A stretch of DNA of 12,131 nt from Halovenus sp. (GTDB taxonomy: Archaea > Halobacteriota > Halobacteria > Halobacteriales > Haloarculaceae), in NCBI GenBank assembly GCA_003551265.1, contig PUMG01000159.1:1-12131 (forward strand), given 5' to 3'. The translations under genes were made by a program, and so were the position numbers. A model generated the notes under the pieces. It saw only the letters and a program-made list of their open reading frames with translations. It searched no databases and was not told where the DNA came from. Positions 1 through 5,114 of this stretch are shown here, one piece after another (position 1 is the stretch's first letter; every line of letters begins with the position of its first letter).

Positions 1-464
1 ACGGTGTCTGTCTCCTGAAACGCGTCGTGGCCGACGACCCCCGTCGGCACCTGTCCTGTCAACGCCAGCATGGCGTTCGAATCCATGTCCGCGTCGGCGA
101 TGCCGGTGATGAGGTTCGTCGCGCCAGGGCCCGACGTCGCCAGGCAGACGCCCGGTTCACCTGTCACGACGCCGTAGGCGTCCGCCGCGTGCGCTGCACC
201 CTGCTCGTGGGCCATCATCACGTGACGAACCGACGACTCCGCCAGTGCGTCGTAGACGGGCATAATCGCACCTCCCTGCACGCCGAAGGCTATGTCTGCT
301 CCCGCCGCTTCCAGCGCCGCGACGACCGACTCCGCCCCGGTCGTTACCTGTCGAGGTGTCTCCGTCGCTGGGTCGCTTTTCGATTCGCTTCCTGCTGGTT
401 CCGTCCGGTCTGCGTCGGTCTCCGCCGATTTGTCGTCCTGTTGTGTTGCTGCTGTGTCGCTCAT
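1..464 (-). CDS. ilvB: Acetolactate synthase large subunit, N-terminal part (runs off left edge)
   Basis: Large catalytic subunit of the ThDP-dependent synthase that condenses pyruvate with pyruvate or 2-oxobutyrate, the first common step of valine, leucine and isoleucine synthesis. The 154 visible residues begin with a hydrophilic haloarchaeal tail (about residues 1-38, rich in D, E, S and T). The ThDP-enzyme N-terminal domain follows, with the motifs [27 protein letters not shown] (the Glu that activates ThDP) and [15 protein letters not shown]. The gene lies downstream of leuA on the same strand, as in haloarchaeal leuA-ilvBNC-leuCDB clusters. The ATG at 464 gives a start typical of the family. 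The frame stays open upstream, so ATG at 527 and GTG at 560 are possible alternatives; none has a clear Shine-Dalgarno sequence. It is preceded by a 278-nt gap with its own promoter, a putative leader peptide and a hairpin, so regulated expression is likely. Family assignment is secure; the exact start is less so. Confidence 0.95.
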   Translation of the reverse strand, partial: MSDTAATQQDDKSAETDADRTEPAGSESKSDPATETPRQVTTGAESVVAALEAAGADIAFGVQGGAIMPVYDALAESSVRHVMMAHEQGAAHAADAYGVVTGEPGVCLATSGPGATNLITGIADADMDSNAMLALTGQVPTGVVGHDAFQETDT

Positions 465-583
465 GTTCGTGTGTGCATGGTCGTGGTTGGGAAGGTACGT
501 CTCGAACTCCGAACCGGGTGACTGCATCGCTGTGAGCCAGGCTGGAGTTCGTCGATACACGGGGTCGCTGAGGAGAGTGTGAA

Positions 584-603
584 GTAGGGGACTAGGCCCC
601 TAC
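584..603 (-). promoter_or_regulatory. Hairpin in the ilvB leader (candidate attenuator or operator)
   Basis: A perfect 7-bp inverted repeat, GTAGGGG / CCCCTAC, with a 6-nt loop. On the minus strand the 5' arm begins at the last Val codon (GTA, 603-601) of the putative leader peptide, and its stop codon TAG (594-592) lies in the loop. A ribosome stalled at the Ile-Ile-Val codons would therefore prevent the hairpin from forming. No run of four or more T follows, so it is not a standard archaeal U-tract terminator. It could also be a DNA operator, or simply lie downstream of leuA (140 nt past its stop). Confidence 0.6.
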
Positions 604-666
604 AATAATCGTGGCGACGGCTACGGGTACGGCGAAAACTCCGTCCGGCGTTGTCTGCCGTCGCAT
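592..666 (-). CDS. Putative ilvB leader peptide (24 aa, Val/Ile-rich)
   Basis: A short reading frame, ATG at 666 to TAG at 592. The peptide starts MRRQTTPDG and continues [15 protein letters not shown]; its last 15 codons hold five Val and two Ile codons, ending ATT-ATT-GTA before the stop. The ATG lies 28-29 nt from the centre of TTTATA (692-697), the same geometry as the leaderless genes in this window, so it should be the first start codon on the ilvB transcript. Bacterial ilv leader peptides are likewise short, rich in the regulated amino acids and placed before an attenuator hairpin. The function is inferred. Alternatives are a small membrane peptide (the C-terminal 15 residues are hydrophobic) or a chance frame. 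Leaderless position, codon content and stop codon inside the hairpin together make chance less likely. Confidence 0.6.
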   Translation of the reverse strand: MRRQTTPDGVFAVPVAVATIIVGA

Positions 667-690
667 CCTGTCGGGGTTGAGGATTTCGCG

Positions 691-699
691 TTATAAATA
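691..699 (-). promoter_or_regulatory. TATA box of the ilvB leader transcript
   Basis: The minus strand reads TATTTATAA, with TTTATA at 697-692. Transcription should start about 25-30 nt downstream, near 667, giving a leader of about 200 nt before the ilvB ATG. This is long for haloarchaea, where most mRNAs are leaderless. It shows that ilvB can be transcribed independently of leuA, whose stop is at 742. Confidence 0.7.
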
Positions 700-710
700 C
701 CTGTCGCTGC

Positions 711-726
711 GCGAAATATTCGCCAC
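711..726 (-). promoter_or_regulatory. Shared upstream element, ilvB copy
   Basis: Plus-strand GCGAAATATTCGCCAC, whose first 13 bases form the inverted repeat GCGAA-ATA-TTCGC. It lies 13 nt upstream of the ilvB TTTATA. The same element, with one base missing (GCGAAATATTGCCAC), lies 12 nt upstream of the leuA TTTATA. A common position and sequence at two branched-chain amino acid genes suggests a binding site for a shared transcription factor or an activator-type element; the factor is unknown. Confidence 0.55.
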
Positions 727-741
727 CGGTCGCCCGAGACA

Positions 742-1972
742 TCATCGGGCCTCGACCCTGGACTCTCCAGTTCTGGTGACCCCCGCTTCCCGCGCGAAGC
801 GCTTGAGGACGCTGACGGTAACTCGCTCTCCGGTCGACCCGTGGGATTTGACCCTGGTGGTTACCTCTCGGACCTGTGGTTCTGTCGGTTCGAACCCCGC
901 ATCTTCGAGGTGTTTGCGCACGCTGTGGGTGCCGGTGTGTTTACCGAGTACGAACGCCCGCTCCGCGCCGACCATCTCCGGCGTCATCACTCCAGGTTCG
1001 AACGTCTCGGCGTTCTCGATGACGCCTGCGGCGTGGATGCCACTCTCGTGGCTGAAGGCGTTCGTGCCCACCACGGGTTTGTTCCGTGGGACGTGCACCT
1101 GGCTTCGCTCCTCGACGAGTGCGGAGAGTTCGACCAGTTGCGTCGTGTCGACGCCGGTGTCGATGCCGTGGAGTGACTCGGCCGCCATCACCACTTCCTC
1201 GAAGGCCGCGTTGCCCGCGCGCTCGCCGATGCCGTTGACGGCGACCTGCACCTGTGATGCACCAGCTCTAACGCCCGCGACGGCGTTTGCGGCCGCAAGT
1301 CCGAAGTCGTCGTGACAGTGGACATCGATGCGGGCGTCGGTGTGCTCGGCGACGAACTCGACGAGCGCCGACATGCGCTCGGGCGTGCAGACGCCCACCG
1401 TGTCGGGGATGTTGAGCCAGTCGATGCCTGCGGCCGATGTCGCCTCGACGACCTCTGCGAGGTACGCCGGGTCGGTCCGCGGTGCGTCCATCGGCGAGAA
1501 CAGACACTCCACTCCCGCCTCTGTAACGCGTTCGACTGCCTCGACAGAGCGTCGCTTCACCGCCTCGCGTGTCGAGTGCATCGAGTCCGCTATCTGGACG
1601 TCGGACGTGGACGCGAACACGTGTACCATGTCGACGCCCGCGTCGAGCGCTGCCTCGATGTCTTCGTCGACGACGCGTGCAAGGCCTGCGACTGTCGTCT
1701 TCGTGCTGTCGGCGATGTCACGAACGGTCTCGAACTCGGCGTCGGAGTTCACCGGGAACCCCGCCTCGATGACGTGGGTTCCCATCTCGTCGAGCACCGC
1801 CGCTATCTCTCGTTTGTCGTCGTAGGTGAACGAGACTCGGGGCGACTGCTCGCCGTCGCGCAGCGTCGTATCGAAAATCTGTACGTCTCTCTGTTGCTCT
1901 TCAGCAGGTACTCTGCCCGCGAAGAACTCGACTCCCCTGCCGGGTGACAGAGGCTCCCTCGGTTGTCGTCAT
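742..1972 (-). CDS. leuA: 2-Isopropylmalate (or citramalate) synthase with a 1-base 5' frameshift
   Basis: HMGL-like TIM-barrel enzyme that condenses acetyl-CoA with 2-oxoisovalerate (leucine branch) or pyruvate (citramalate, isoleucine branch). Family motifs are FDTTLRDGEQ (active site), HCHDDFGLAAANAVAG (metal-binding HxH), NGIGERAGNAAFEEV and GKHTGTHSVRKHLE. After correction the protein is 409 aa, without room for the C-terminal allosteric LeuA domain of roughly 520-residue bacterial enzymes, so the substrate is not settled. The start is odd. The main frame has no ATG, GTG or TTG between an in-frame TGA (1971-1969) and the catalytic motif; its first ATG (1797) would delete that motif. An ATG at 1972, ideally spaced from a TATA box, encodes MTTTEGASVTRQG in another frame. 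Removing one G from the GGGG run at 1934-1937 joins it to VEFFAGRVP. Either a sequencing indel, a real mutation or +1 frameshifting. Confidence 0.88.
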
Positions 1973-1998
1973 TGCACCCGAACGGAGAGAGTGTGAGC

Positions 1999-2005
1999 AT
2001 ATAAA
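1999..2005 (-). promoter_or_regulatory. TATA box of leuA
   Basis: The minus strand reads TTTATAT. Its centre is about 30 nt from the ATG at 1972, which predicts a leaderless leuA mRNA and supports 1972 as the true start despite the downstream frameshift. Confidence 0.7.
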
Positions 2006-2017
2006 CCTGGTGGTCAG

Positions 2018-2032
2018 GCGAAATATTGCCAC
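2018..2032 (-). promoter_or_regulatory. Shared upstream element, leuA copy
   Basis: Plus-strand GCGAAATATTGCCAC. The first ten bases are identical to the ilvB copy at 711-720, followed by the same GCCAC after a one-base gap. It sits 12 nt upstream of the leuA TTTATA, matching the 13-nt spacing at ilvB. Confidence 0.55.
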
Positions 2033-2033
2033 A

Positions 2034-2070
2034 CTGGCGGCGGAAATCTGACAGCATTTGACGCCGCCAG
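2034..2070. promoter_or_regulatory. Inverted repeat between leuA and the toxin-antitoxin pair
   Basis: CTGGCGGC (2034-2041) and GCCGCCAG (2063-2070) form a perfect 8-bp inverted repeat around a 21-nt spacer. It lies between the divergent leuA and TumE-like genes, upstream of both promoters. It could be an operator for the winged-helix antitoxin or for a leuA regulator; the sequence does not decide. Confidence 0.4.
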
Positions 2071-2120
2071 CCTCGACTACACTGACTGGTAGGGTGTCGA
2101 ACATCCGGTCGACCGTCACA

Positions 2121-2126
2121 ATTATA
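2121..2126 (+). promoter_or_regulatory. TATA-like box of the toxin-antitoxin pair
   Basis: ATTATA at this position predicts transcription from about 2150, leaving a leader of about 12 nt before the ATG at 2163. It is the only AT-rich box in range, but a weaker match than the others in the window. Confidence 0.45.
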
Positions 2127-2162
2127 GTGTATCGGGTGATAGATGATAATACGTGGGACAAC

Positions 2163-2462
2163 ATGGCCGATGGTGATGTCGTGCTCGACCGAAATTTCGA
2201 GGTCGACGCCGAGGAAGGGACGCGCGTCCAGTTGTTCGCCGTCGAGAACTCGCGTAAACCGGGTGGGTACCACTATCGGTTTCAGTACTACGCTCCGGAC
2301 GAAGGCGAGCAGATCCTTCGATACGACAATGCCCACGACTCCGACATCGGCCCGCACCATCGCCACGAAGGGGATGAGGGGACGGACATCGAGTTCAACG
2401 GTCTCCACGACCATGTGGCCTGCTTCCGCCGAGAGGTGTTCCAGATCAATGCCCGACGATAA
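2163..2462 (+). CDS. TumE-family (DUF6516-like) putative toxin
   Basis: A 99-residue acidic protein that resembles the DUF6516 / TumE toxin family, small archaeal and bacterial proteins encoded beside a DNA-binding antitoxin. Visible features are LDRNFEV near the N-terminus, a GGYHYRFQYYAP strand, ILRYDNAH (51-58) and a histidine-rich HHRH at 65-68, a spacing of conserved RYDN and HH elements expected of this family. The biochemical activity is not something I can infer from the sequence. The ATG at 2163 is preferred over upstream in-frame starts because it follows the likely transcription start and gives the family length. Its stop overlaps the start of the downstream winged-helix gene by 14 nt, so the two are co-transcribed and probably translationally coupled, as in toxin-antitoxin operons. 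Family recognition is from memory of sequence patterns, without a search. Confidence 0.7.
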   Translation: MADGDVVLDRNFEVDAEEGTRVQLFAVENSRKPGGYHYRFQYYAPDEGEQILRYDNAHDSDIGPHHRHEGDEGTDIEFNGLHDHVACFRREVFQINARR

Positions 2463-2889
2463 CCACACCGACCCTGCGCCCGAAGACCTGAACTATCCGA
2501 ACACGCTACGCATCACGATCTCGTCAGTGGAGGATGCATTCGATGAGACACTCGATGCAGCCAGCACCGCCGAAGCTGGCGAGCAAACGGATGCCGTCGT
2601 GGCCTTCGAGAATGCCGAGGGGATCCGCCGACTGCTCACCGACCGTCGGCTCGAACTTCTCCGCTCACTGATGGGCGAAGCTGCACCGAGCATCACCGAG
2701 CTGTCTGACCGGCTCGACCGAAGCTACTCGGTTGTCCACGACGATGTGAAGATTCTCGCCGAGTACGGTATCGTGAAGTTCCGCCAGAAAGGACAGTCGA
2801 AGCAGCCGTTCGTGCCGTATGAGACCATCGAGTTCGACGTGACGGTCCGTGCGCCAGTCGCCAGCGGAGATGCTGAAGCCTCGGCTTGA
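2449..2889 (+). CDS. Winged-helix DNA-binding protein, putative antitoxin of the TumE pair
   Basis: A 146-residue protein resembling the haloarchaeal HVO_A0114 family of putative DNA-binding proteins. An N-terminal stretch (about 17-45) contains LRITISSVEDAFDE. A winged helix-turn-helix domain spans about 60-135: the helices around RRLELLRSL, SITELSDRLDRSYSVVHDDVK (the recognition helix lies in its second half) and LAEYGIVKF, then a wing and the strands PYETIEFDVTV. It starts at ATG 2449, 14 nt inside the upstream toxin-like gene. Proteins of this type commonly follow DUF6516 genes, where they would neutralise the toxin and repress the operon. Autoregulation is inferred; the 8-bp inverted repeat at 2034-2070 is one possible site. 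Whether it binds the upstream protein is not visible. Confidence 0.75.
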   Translation: MPDDNHTDPAPEDLNYPNTLRITISSVEDAFDETLDAASTAEAGEQTDAVVAFENAEGIRRLLTDRRLELLRSLMGEAAPSITELSDRLDRSYSVVHDDVKILAEYGIVKFRQKGQSKQPFVPYETIEFDVTVRAPVASGDAEASA

Positions 2890-2936
2890 ACACGAGACAG
2901 GAACCCAGTAAGATATCTGATACCCTGCACGAACAG

Positions 2937-3731
2937 TTAGCCCGTGCCCTCGGCATCCACCAGCGCGTCGGCGGTCCGTTCGATCCACTGCACAGCGTAT
3001 TCGGGACCGTACTCCAGGTACACCGCGGCGTTGAGGGCCTCGAACGGAGCGGGGAGTTCACCGGCGTGTTTGACGGCGTTACAGGCCAGTTCGGCCGCAT
3101 CCGCGAAACTCGTCCGTCTCTGTGCCATCGCGCTCGGCAGGTCGTCGATGCGTGGCGTGAGACGCTCGCCTGCGTCGAGCCACGCCTCGAACAGCGGGCC
3201 GTCCCACGCTGCGAACGTCTCCCGCGTCTGGAGACCAAGATACGCGTCGTAGCAGGCGGCCGCCACCTGGTAGGTTTCGACCGGCGAGAGCAACTCGCGA
3301 CTCGCCTCGGCGAACGCTCGATACTGCTCCTCGAAGAAGCCCAGAAACTGCTCGGGTTCGCCCAGCCCAACCTCGACCAGCGCCTCCGCAACCAGAAACG
3401 AGGCGAATGCATCGGGTGTCTGTTCGAGTAGCGGCTTACAGATCACGACTGGCGGGTCGGTCTGAGTCGTCCAGGCGACGCTTCCATCTCCCGGCATCCC
3501 GACAGTCAACTCACCCCCCGCGTAGCGCCGCAACACCGTGGGTGCATCCGACGGTAGCCACTCTTCGGGATACGTCGCCGGGTCGATGCTGTCGGTCACC
3601 AGCAGGAGTTCTTCGGCCTGTGCCGACGGCAGCGTCTCGAAGTTCTCCGCACAGTCGAGAACGAGCGCCTCCGGTGCGTGTTGCTCGCGGACCTGTGCCA
3701 CGTCGTCGTCGAGGGTTCGTTCGGTGAACAT
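2937..3731 (-). CDS. Haloarchaeal conserved protein of unknown function (possibly DUF7089)
   Basis: A 264-residue acidic soluble protein with no signal peptide or membrane segment. The N-terminal third contains ALVLDCAENFETLPS and WLPSDAPTVLRRYAGGELTVG. The remainder looks largely alpha-helical, with LVAEALVEVGL, YQVAAACYDAYLGL and AELACNAVKHAGEL. I recognise no catalytic motif. It resembles a haloarchaea-restricted family, possibly DUF7089, but this is recollection, not a search. It starts at ATG 3731, 9 nt after the stop of the 30-residue membrane peptide gene, so the two form an operon read from the promoter at 3858-3864. Its 3' end converges on the winged-helix gene, leaving 47 nt between them. 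Confidence 0.75.
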   Translation of the reverse strand: MFTERTLDDDVAQVREQHAPEALVLDCAENFETLPSAQAEELLLVTDSIDPATYPEEWLPSDAPTVLRRYAGGELTVGMPGDGSVAWTTQTDPPVVICKPLLEQTPDAFASFLVAEALVEVGLGEPEQFLGFFEEQYRAFAEASRELLSPVETYQVAAACYDAYLGLQTRETFAAWDGPLFEAWLDAGERLTPRIDDLPSAMAQRRTSFADAAELACNAVKHAGELPAPFEALNAAVYLEYGPEYAVQWIERTADALVDAEGTG

Positions 3732-3740
3732 CCACCCTCG

Positions 3741-3833
3741 CTACGTCCCGATGGCGACGTTGACCGTCAGTGCAAGCCCGAGAAGCAGTGCAACGGCGAC
3801 AGTCCCCAGAACAATCTTGGTTGGCGTACTCAT
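3741..3833 (-). CDS. 30-residue single-helix membrane peptide
   Basis: A complete small gene, ATG 3833 to TAG 3741. The peptide begins MSTPTK and is then one hydrophobic helix (about residues 7-28: IVLGTVAVALLLGLALTVNV), ending AIGT. The short N-terminus with one Lys followed by a long helix suggests a membrane-anchored microprotein. The start lies 28 nt from the centre of a TATA-like box (CTTTTTG on the minus strand, 3864-3858), which fits a leaderless mRNA. It is separated by 9 nt from the conserved hypothetical gene downstream and is probably its operon partner. No function is recognised. Confidence 0.7.
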   Translation of the reverse strand: MSTPTKIVLGTVAVALLLGLALTVNVAIGT

Positions 3834-3857
3834 ACACGAGAGTTCTATCAGCATCGA

Positions 3858-3864
3858 CAAAAAG
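3858..3864 (-). promoter_or_regulatory. TATA-like box of the microprotein operon
   Basis: The minus strand reads CTTTTTG, centred 28 nt upstream of the ATG at 3833. The T-rich haloarchaeal box and the spacing match the other leaderless promoters in the window. Confidence 0.5.
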
Positions 3865-3907
3865 GCTCAGATTTCGTACTGGCGGGTGAGCGATGAACGC
3901 CGATCGC

Positions 3908-4153
3908 TCACGGAATCAACTGCTCGCCGTCGTCGTCGTAGATGACGATGGCATCCACAGGACAGGTTCGCGCCGCGAACTTCGCGTCGAACTCCGCATC
4001 CTCGGGTACCTCACGCACGAACAGGTCAGGCTCTCTCTCCTCGCTGTCGGCGAGGTCGGCTTTCCCTTCGTCCTCGTCTCTCTCGAAGGCGTCCCATTCC
4101 GCGACACACTGAAACATTCCGATGCACGTCTCTCGGTCGAACTCGACTCGCAT
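3908..4153 (-). CDS. Single-cluster ferredoxin, probably [3Fe-4S]
   Basis: An 81-residue, very acidic small ferredoxin that would carry electrons in the cytoplasm. Only three cysteines are present: Cys10 and Cys16 in CIGMFQC and Cys64 in ARTCPVDAI. The cysteine expected between the first two in a CxxCxxxC [4Fe-4S] motif is Met13, so the pattern is CX5C...CP, as in [3Fe-4S] ferredoxins that serve actinobacterial cytochromes P450. Residues 27-44 form an acidic insertion (Asp/Glu-rich) between the cluster-binding halves. The ATG at 4153 is chosen because it begins directly with the ferredoxin strand MRVEFDRETC; a longer in-frame start at 4189 would add 12 basic residues foreign to the family. 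It lies 32 nt downstream of the I9-like gene on the same strand and may share its transcript. Confidence 0.85.
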   Translation of the reverse strand: MRVEFDRETCIGMFQCVAEWDAFERDEDEGKADLADSEEREPDLFVREVPEDAEFDAKFAARTCPVDAIVIYDDDGEQLIP

Positions 4154-4185
4154 ACGCCGTGTTGGAGCGGCGGGACCAAAGCCCT

Positions 4186-4473
4186 TCACATATCTTCGCT
4201 TGGGTCACCACGTATTCCGAGGACGTTGTCCGTCTCTATCGACTCGAGTCCCGAAACCGAACAGAGGTCGTCTAGCTGCTCCTGGGCGACCTGAACGCAC
4301 AACCCGTCGAAGGGAAGACGGTCCTCGATTGTCCCACCCACGCGCTCTATCTCCGTTTCGACAGCATCGATATCGTCCTGTGTGAGTTCGTCTTCGACGT
4401 GGACGACAACCGTCACTGATTCGCCTTCGAGGGGGTCTTCGCGCATCCGTCTGACGGGGTGAGAGAGGTACAT
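4186..4473 (-). CDS. Small protein resembling a stand-alone I9 (subtilisin propeptide) inhibitor domain
   Basis: A 95-residue acidic protein without signal peptide or membrane helix. Residues 20-87 follow a beta-alpha-beta-beta-alpha-beta pattern: TVVVHVEDEL, helix DDIDAVETEIERVGG, strand TIEDRLPFDGLCVQV, helix EQLDDLCSVSG, strand LESIETDNVLGI. This order, including the mid-domain F-x-G-hydrophobic strand and a final helix leading into LESIE-x-D, is that of the inhibitor I9 / protease propeptide fold. No protease domain is attached and no subtilase gene is visible nearby. It could act as a protease inhibitor, a chaperone for a protease encoded elsewhere, or be another small ferredoxin-like fold. 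Start ATG 4473; an in-frame TAG lies 30 nt upstream, and Met10 (4446) is an alternative. No strong promoter is seen. Confidence 0.65.
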   Translation of the reverse strand: MYLSHPVRRMREDPLEGESVTVVVHVEDELTQDDIDAVETEIERVGGTIEDRLPFDGLCVQVAQEQLDDLCSVSGLESIETDNVLGIRGDPSEDM

Positions 4474-4596
4474 CGTCGTCTCTTCTGGCTCTTCGTCGCC
4501 TCCCTATCTCAATCTTTCTTCGCTCTCTTGGTGTATTGGTTCGTTTGCGCCTGTCAGAGAACGGTTGCGAGGGTTTTCTGGCGGCCAGTACAGGGA

Positions 4597-4605
4597 AAAT
4601 ATTTA
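4597..4605 (+). promoter_or_regulatory. TATA box of the small membrane protein gene
   Basis: AAATATTTA, with TATTTA centred 27-28 nt before the ATG at 4630. This is a strong haloarchaeal TATA box at leaderless spacing, and it selects 4630 as the start. Confidence 0.65.
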
Positions 4606-4629
4606 CCAACCCCTGAAACACATAACACT

Positions 4630-4908
4630 ATGCTCGCCCGTCATCTCGAACGCCCCCGACTGAACATCTACGGAAAAAGTGTCGTCCTCTGTGTATGCGC
4701 TGGCGTAGTGACCGCTCTCATCGGAGGCCCAAGTTCGCTTTCTGCCGGGTTCCTCGGACTTGCCGTCGTCGGTATCGCAGTTGCAATGCGACGAACTGCG
4801 CGTAAAGCTGAGAACCGCCAACGCAACGACGACGATTCAAAGACCTCAGACACCGAAAAGAAAGCGAAAGCGATGGTTGGCGGCGGGGCCGAAGATGGCG
4901 GACTCTGA
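4630..4908 (+). CDS. Small two-helix membrane protein of unknown function
   Basis: A 92-residue protein: a basic amphipathic start (MLARHLERPRLNIYGK), two predicted membrane helices at about 16-33 (SVVLCVCAGVVTALIGG) and 38-53 (LSAGFLGLAVVGIAVAM), then a charged, probably cytoplasmic tail rich in Lys, Arg and Asp (54-92) ending in a Gly-rich segment. The Arg-rich stretch straight after helix 2 argues for cytoplasmic N- and C-termini. A longer in-frame start at 4459 is rejected because it lies upstream of the TATA box. It is divergent from the I9-like gene and convergent with the DUF418 gene, so it is probably a single-gene transcript. No family recognised. Confidence 0.7.
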   Translation: MLARHLERPRLNIYGKSVVLCVCAGVVTALIGGPSSLSAGFLGLAVVGIAVAMRRTARKAENRQRNDDDSKTSDTEKKAKAMVGGGAEDGGL

Positions 4909-4941
4909 CACGCTGTCCACAACGCGACGATAGTACGTCCG

Positions 4942-4946
4942 TTTTT
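4942..4946 (+). terminator. Possible U-tract terminator
   Basis: TTTTT lies 34 nt past the stop of the small membrane protein gene, between it and the convergent DUF418 gene. Archaeal termination often uses U-tracts without a hairpin. This single short run is weak evidence. The rest of the 206-nt gap (4909-5114) shows nothing else I can name. Confidence 0.3.
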
Positions 4947-5114
4947 GAGGCGAGAGTCTTGAAAGTGCGACGCGAGAGGCAGTTCTGCTGAACACTGTAC
5001 TCTTAATCGCCTTCTGTTGTGAACGAATATGGCGGTCAACATACACGTGAGATGAGCAGGTGGTTCACCGATCTTGAGGTGGCAGAAACGGAGTCGGAGT
5101 GCTGTATTCACCCT

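Noticed and set aside
27..521. Long open frame on the plus strand opposite ilvB
   Set aside because: It is Arg/Cys-rich, lacks recognisable domains and lies antisense to the clear acetolactate synthase sequence; typical of GC-rich antisense frames.
584..603. Hairpin as an intrinsic terminator of leuA
   Set aside because: It is 140 nt past the leuA stop, has no following U-tract, and lies downstream of the ilvB promoter, so a leader function fits better.
461..745. 94-codon minus-strand frame covering the ilvB leader, overlapping ilvB by ATGA
   Set aside because: It begins within the leuA stop region, upstream of the ilvB TATA box, has a composition unlike haloarchaeal proteins (many Arg, Cys, His) and conflicts with the leader peptide. 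The ATGA overlap looks accidental.
1803..2468. Minus-strand frame of 221 codons across the leuA 5' end and the toxin gene
   Set aside because: It includes the alternative leuA frame by chance and lies antisense to the toxin-like gene; only the true leuA part has family motifs.
3893..4294. Plus-strand frame of 133 codons opposite the ferredoxin and I9-like genes
   Set aside because: No domain, basic composition, and the minus-strand ferredoxin motif is unmistakable.
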